Positions 13,714 to 15,454 of a stretch of DNA of 15,454 bases are shown in pieces. Made by a program: the position numbers and the translations under genes. Source of the stretch: Oscillospiraceae bacterium. GTDB taxonomy: Bacteria; Bacillota; Clostridia; Oscillospirales; Acutalibacteraceae. Numbering within the stretch: position 1 is the stretch's first letter; each line of letters starts with the position of its first letter. The notes below the pieces were generated by a model. That model did no database searches. It was given only the letters and a program-made list of their open reading frames with translations, and was not told the DNA's origin. The stretch is taken from contig JAHZCM010000032.1 of NCBI GenBank assembly GCA_019422905.1, forward strand, positions 1-15,454. Direction: 5' to 3'.

Positions 13714-15453
13714 ATGCAAAAGGTCAACAGACGTATGTATTCCATAAAGAAATTGCAGCTTATCATGGTTTTCTTTTTCGTTGTGCCGGTTTTTTCTTTG
13801 CAGGTGATTCAAAACTTTTATTGTCTGCGGGAGATTCAGACTGAAATGGAGCAAAGCGGAAAGAGCACGATTTACCTGTATCAGAGACAACTGGAGAACG
13901 ACATTCATCGCATTGAAACATCCATCTCCGGATACTGGGCGCAGGATTACAGCCATGGCAGGCTTTTGTATCCGCAAAATGAGCTGGATGTGTATCGGTA
14001 TGCCTATGATATTACTGCAGAATACAAAACGCTGATCAGCAGCGAGCCGATTATTGCCGCAGTATTTTTTCTGTCCGATGCAAACCACATTCTGCGGGGC
14101 GCGTTTTCCACGGCCACAACCACCTATGGAGAGCGCGCCGCCATGTGGGATTATGCGGAGGATTTGCTGAACCGGTGGGAAGAGGACTTTTCGCGCACAT
14201 GGGCTCCGGTGGAGATGGGAGGCCGCTGCTTTCTCTTGCGCTCTTTTGGGAGCCGGAGCGCCAGAACGCTCTGTCTGATCGATCTGGATCAAACGGTGAA
14301 GCCGCAGGATGCCTCTTATTTTCCGGACGATTCCTTTTTGCTGTATGCGGACGGAAAGGGGACGCCGCTGACCTCGCGGGAGTCGCTGCAGCAGCATGGG
14401 ATCGTGCTGAGCACCAGACAGGGAGATTCCTATATCGCCGGAAAGCATTTCGTTGTACAGACTTACTCCGACGCAGTGGGCATGTACATGGTGTTTTTGG
14501 AAGCATATCCCGAAAGCCTGCCCCGTATGAGCAGCTTTTTTGCTTTGATTCTGGTTTCCTCCGTGTTGATTTTTACGCTGGTGCCGCTTCTGTTTCTGGC
14601 TTTGAAGCGATGGTATCTGCGCCCAATGGAGAGAATGACTGCGGTTTTGGAGAAAATCCGGTTGGGTGCTCTGAACGCACGGTTTGAGGAAAAGCAAAAG
14701 GTGGAGGAGCTGCAGCAACTGAGCACCTCCTTCAATGAAATGATGGACAAGATGAGTGATTTGAAGATTGAGGCTTATGAAAAGGAGCTTCAATATCAAT
14801 ATGCTGAGCTGCAATACCTGCAGCTTCAGATCAGCCCGCACTTTTTCCTGAACACGCTGAAAACGCTGTATGGCATGGCGGAGCGAAAGAAATACGATAA
14901 GATCCAAAACGCCATTTTGATGGTTTCCGACCATGTGCGCTATATTTTTCACGACAATACAGAGCGGGTTCTGGTGGAAACAGAACTCAGACATGTGGAG
15001 AATTACGTGAAAATGCAGCAATATATGACCTCGCAGCCGATCCGGCTGGAACTCTCTGTGTATGAGGATGTGCGGTGCGCCCGAATCCCGGCGCTCTGTA
15101 TCCAGACGCTTGTGGAGAATAGCTGCAAGTATGCCGCGGTGCCGGAGCATGAGCTGGTGATCCGCGTGATTGTGCAGAGGCTGTGTACGGAGGAGGGCGT
15201 GTACCTGGACATTGCCGTCAGCGATAACGGGCCGGGAATTCCCGCGGCGCTGCGGGAGGAGTTCAACGGCAAGGTGTTTTTTGAGCACCGCGAGCACCAT
15301 ATCGGGATACTCAATGTCCGGCAAAGGCTGTATTTGCTTTACGGAAACCGGTTTGATTTTGCCTGTTTGGAAGAAGAGCCGGGCGCCACGTTCGAAATGA
15401 TCTTCCCGCTTGAGGAAGATCCGCCGGAAGAAGATACCTGCGCAGAAGAATGA
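13714..15453 (+). CDS. Second YesM-type sensor histidine kinase, divergent
   Basis: A membrane sensor kinase of 579 residues. It has a first membrane helix at about 14-34, an extracellular sensing region at about 35-272, a second helix at about 273-298, a HAMP-like linker (about 299-350), a short charged, glutamine-rich segment (about 350-372) likely to be helical, then the His_kinase motif LQISPHFFLNTLKTL with H376. The common HFLYNTL form is altered to HFFLNTL. The ATP-binding part has LVENSCKYA (N469), DNGPGI (504-509) and a HIGILNVRQRL G2 segment (529-539); all key residues appear present. An AGAGGAG site is 6 bases before the ATG. The C-terminus is strongly acidic. The stop codon overlaps a possible ATG (15450-15452) in the ATGA form at the window edge, so the partner response regulator probably follows immediately (inference). 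It is preceded by its own promoter and is not co-transcribed with the reductase. Confidence 0.94.
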   Translation: MQKVNRRMYSIKKLQLIMVFFFVVPVFSLQVIQNFYCLREIQTEMEQSGKSTIYLYQRQLENDIHRIETSISGYWAQDYSHGRLLYPQNELDVYRYAYDITAEYKTLISSEPIIAAVFFLSDANHILRGAFSTATTTYGERAAMWDYAEDLLNRWEEDFSRTWAPVEMGGRCFLLRSFGSRSARTLCLIDLDQTVKPQDASYFPDDSFLLYADGKGTPLTSRESLQQHGIVLSTRQGDSYIAGKHFVVQTYSDAVGMYMVFLEAYPESLPRMSSFFALILVSSVLIFTLVPLLFLALKRWYLRPMERMTAVLEKIRLGALNARFEEKQKVEELQQLSTSFNEMMDKMSDLKIEAYEKELQYQYAELQYLQLQISPHFFLNTLKTLYGMAERKKYDKIQNAILMVSDHVRYIFHDNTERVLVETELRHVENYVKMQQYMTSQPIRLELSVYEDVRCARIPALCIQTLVENSCKYAAVPEHELVIRVIVQRLCTEEGVYLDIAVSDNGPGIPAALREEFNGKVFFEHREHHIGILNVRQRLYLLYGNRFDFACLEEEPGATFEMIFPLEEDPPEEDTCAEE

Positions 15454-15454
15454 G

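Noticed and set aside
13624..15324. A 566-residue minus-strand frame opposite the second kinase
   Set aside because: Shadow of the kinase gene, His/Leu/Gln-rich without motifs, and it overlaps the kinase promoter.

Overview
This 15.5 kb window looks like chromosomal DNA from a Gram-positive Clostridia-type bacterium (Firmicutes; a gut Oscillospirales-like lineage is my inference). The reasons are AGGAG-type ribosome binding sites, sigma-A-like promoters, GC-rich genes separated by AT-rich control regions, a lipoprotein solute-binding protein with its own transporter, and two YesM-type sensor kinases. No RNA gene, CRISPR array, transposase or phage gene was seen.

Layout. (1) Positions 1-485 hold the 3' end of an E2-type acyltransferase-fold protein whose catalytic histidine position reads glutamate; a hairpin flanked by A and T runs (491-528) can end transcription from both sides. 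(2) On the minus strand, read right to left, lie a YesN-type response regulator (6722-5160), a YesM-type sensor kinase (5156-3315) and two FAD-dependent oxidoreductases (3172-1820 and 1813-554). The oxidoreductase pair has its own promoter, and no terminator is visible between it and the kinase. (3) An AT-rich divergent control region covers about 6735-7151. (4) On the plus strand come two LplB/LplC-type ABC permeases, a lipoprotein substrate-binding protein, a hairpin terminator, and a third FAD-dependent oxidoreductase. (5) Next, with its own strong promoter, is an aldo/keto reductase carrying a C-terminal eight-cysteine iron-sulphur module. (6) A structured non-coding stretch (13332-13713) follows, with several hairpins, a 21-bp-spaced direct repeat and an extended -10 promoter. 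It leads into a second, more divergent YesM-type kinase that ends 2 bases before the window edge, probably overlapping its partner regulator.

How it may work together (inference): the kinase/regulator pair senses an extracellular compound and switches on the divergent transporter genes. The lipoprotein and two permeases import the compound, using an ATPase encoded elsewhere since none is present here. Instead of the glycoside hydrolases that often accompany LplABC-type importers, the locus offers three related flavoproteins and one flavin-independent Fe-S aldo/keto reductase. This suggests the imported molecule is attacked by oxidation or reduction. The substrate cannot be told from sequence. 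This redox-centred import locus, and the unusual control region before the second kinase, are the points most worth following up.
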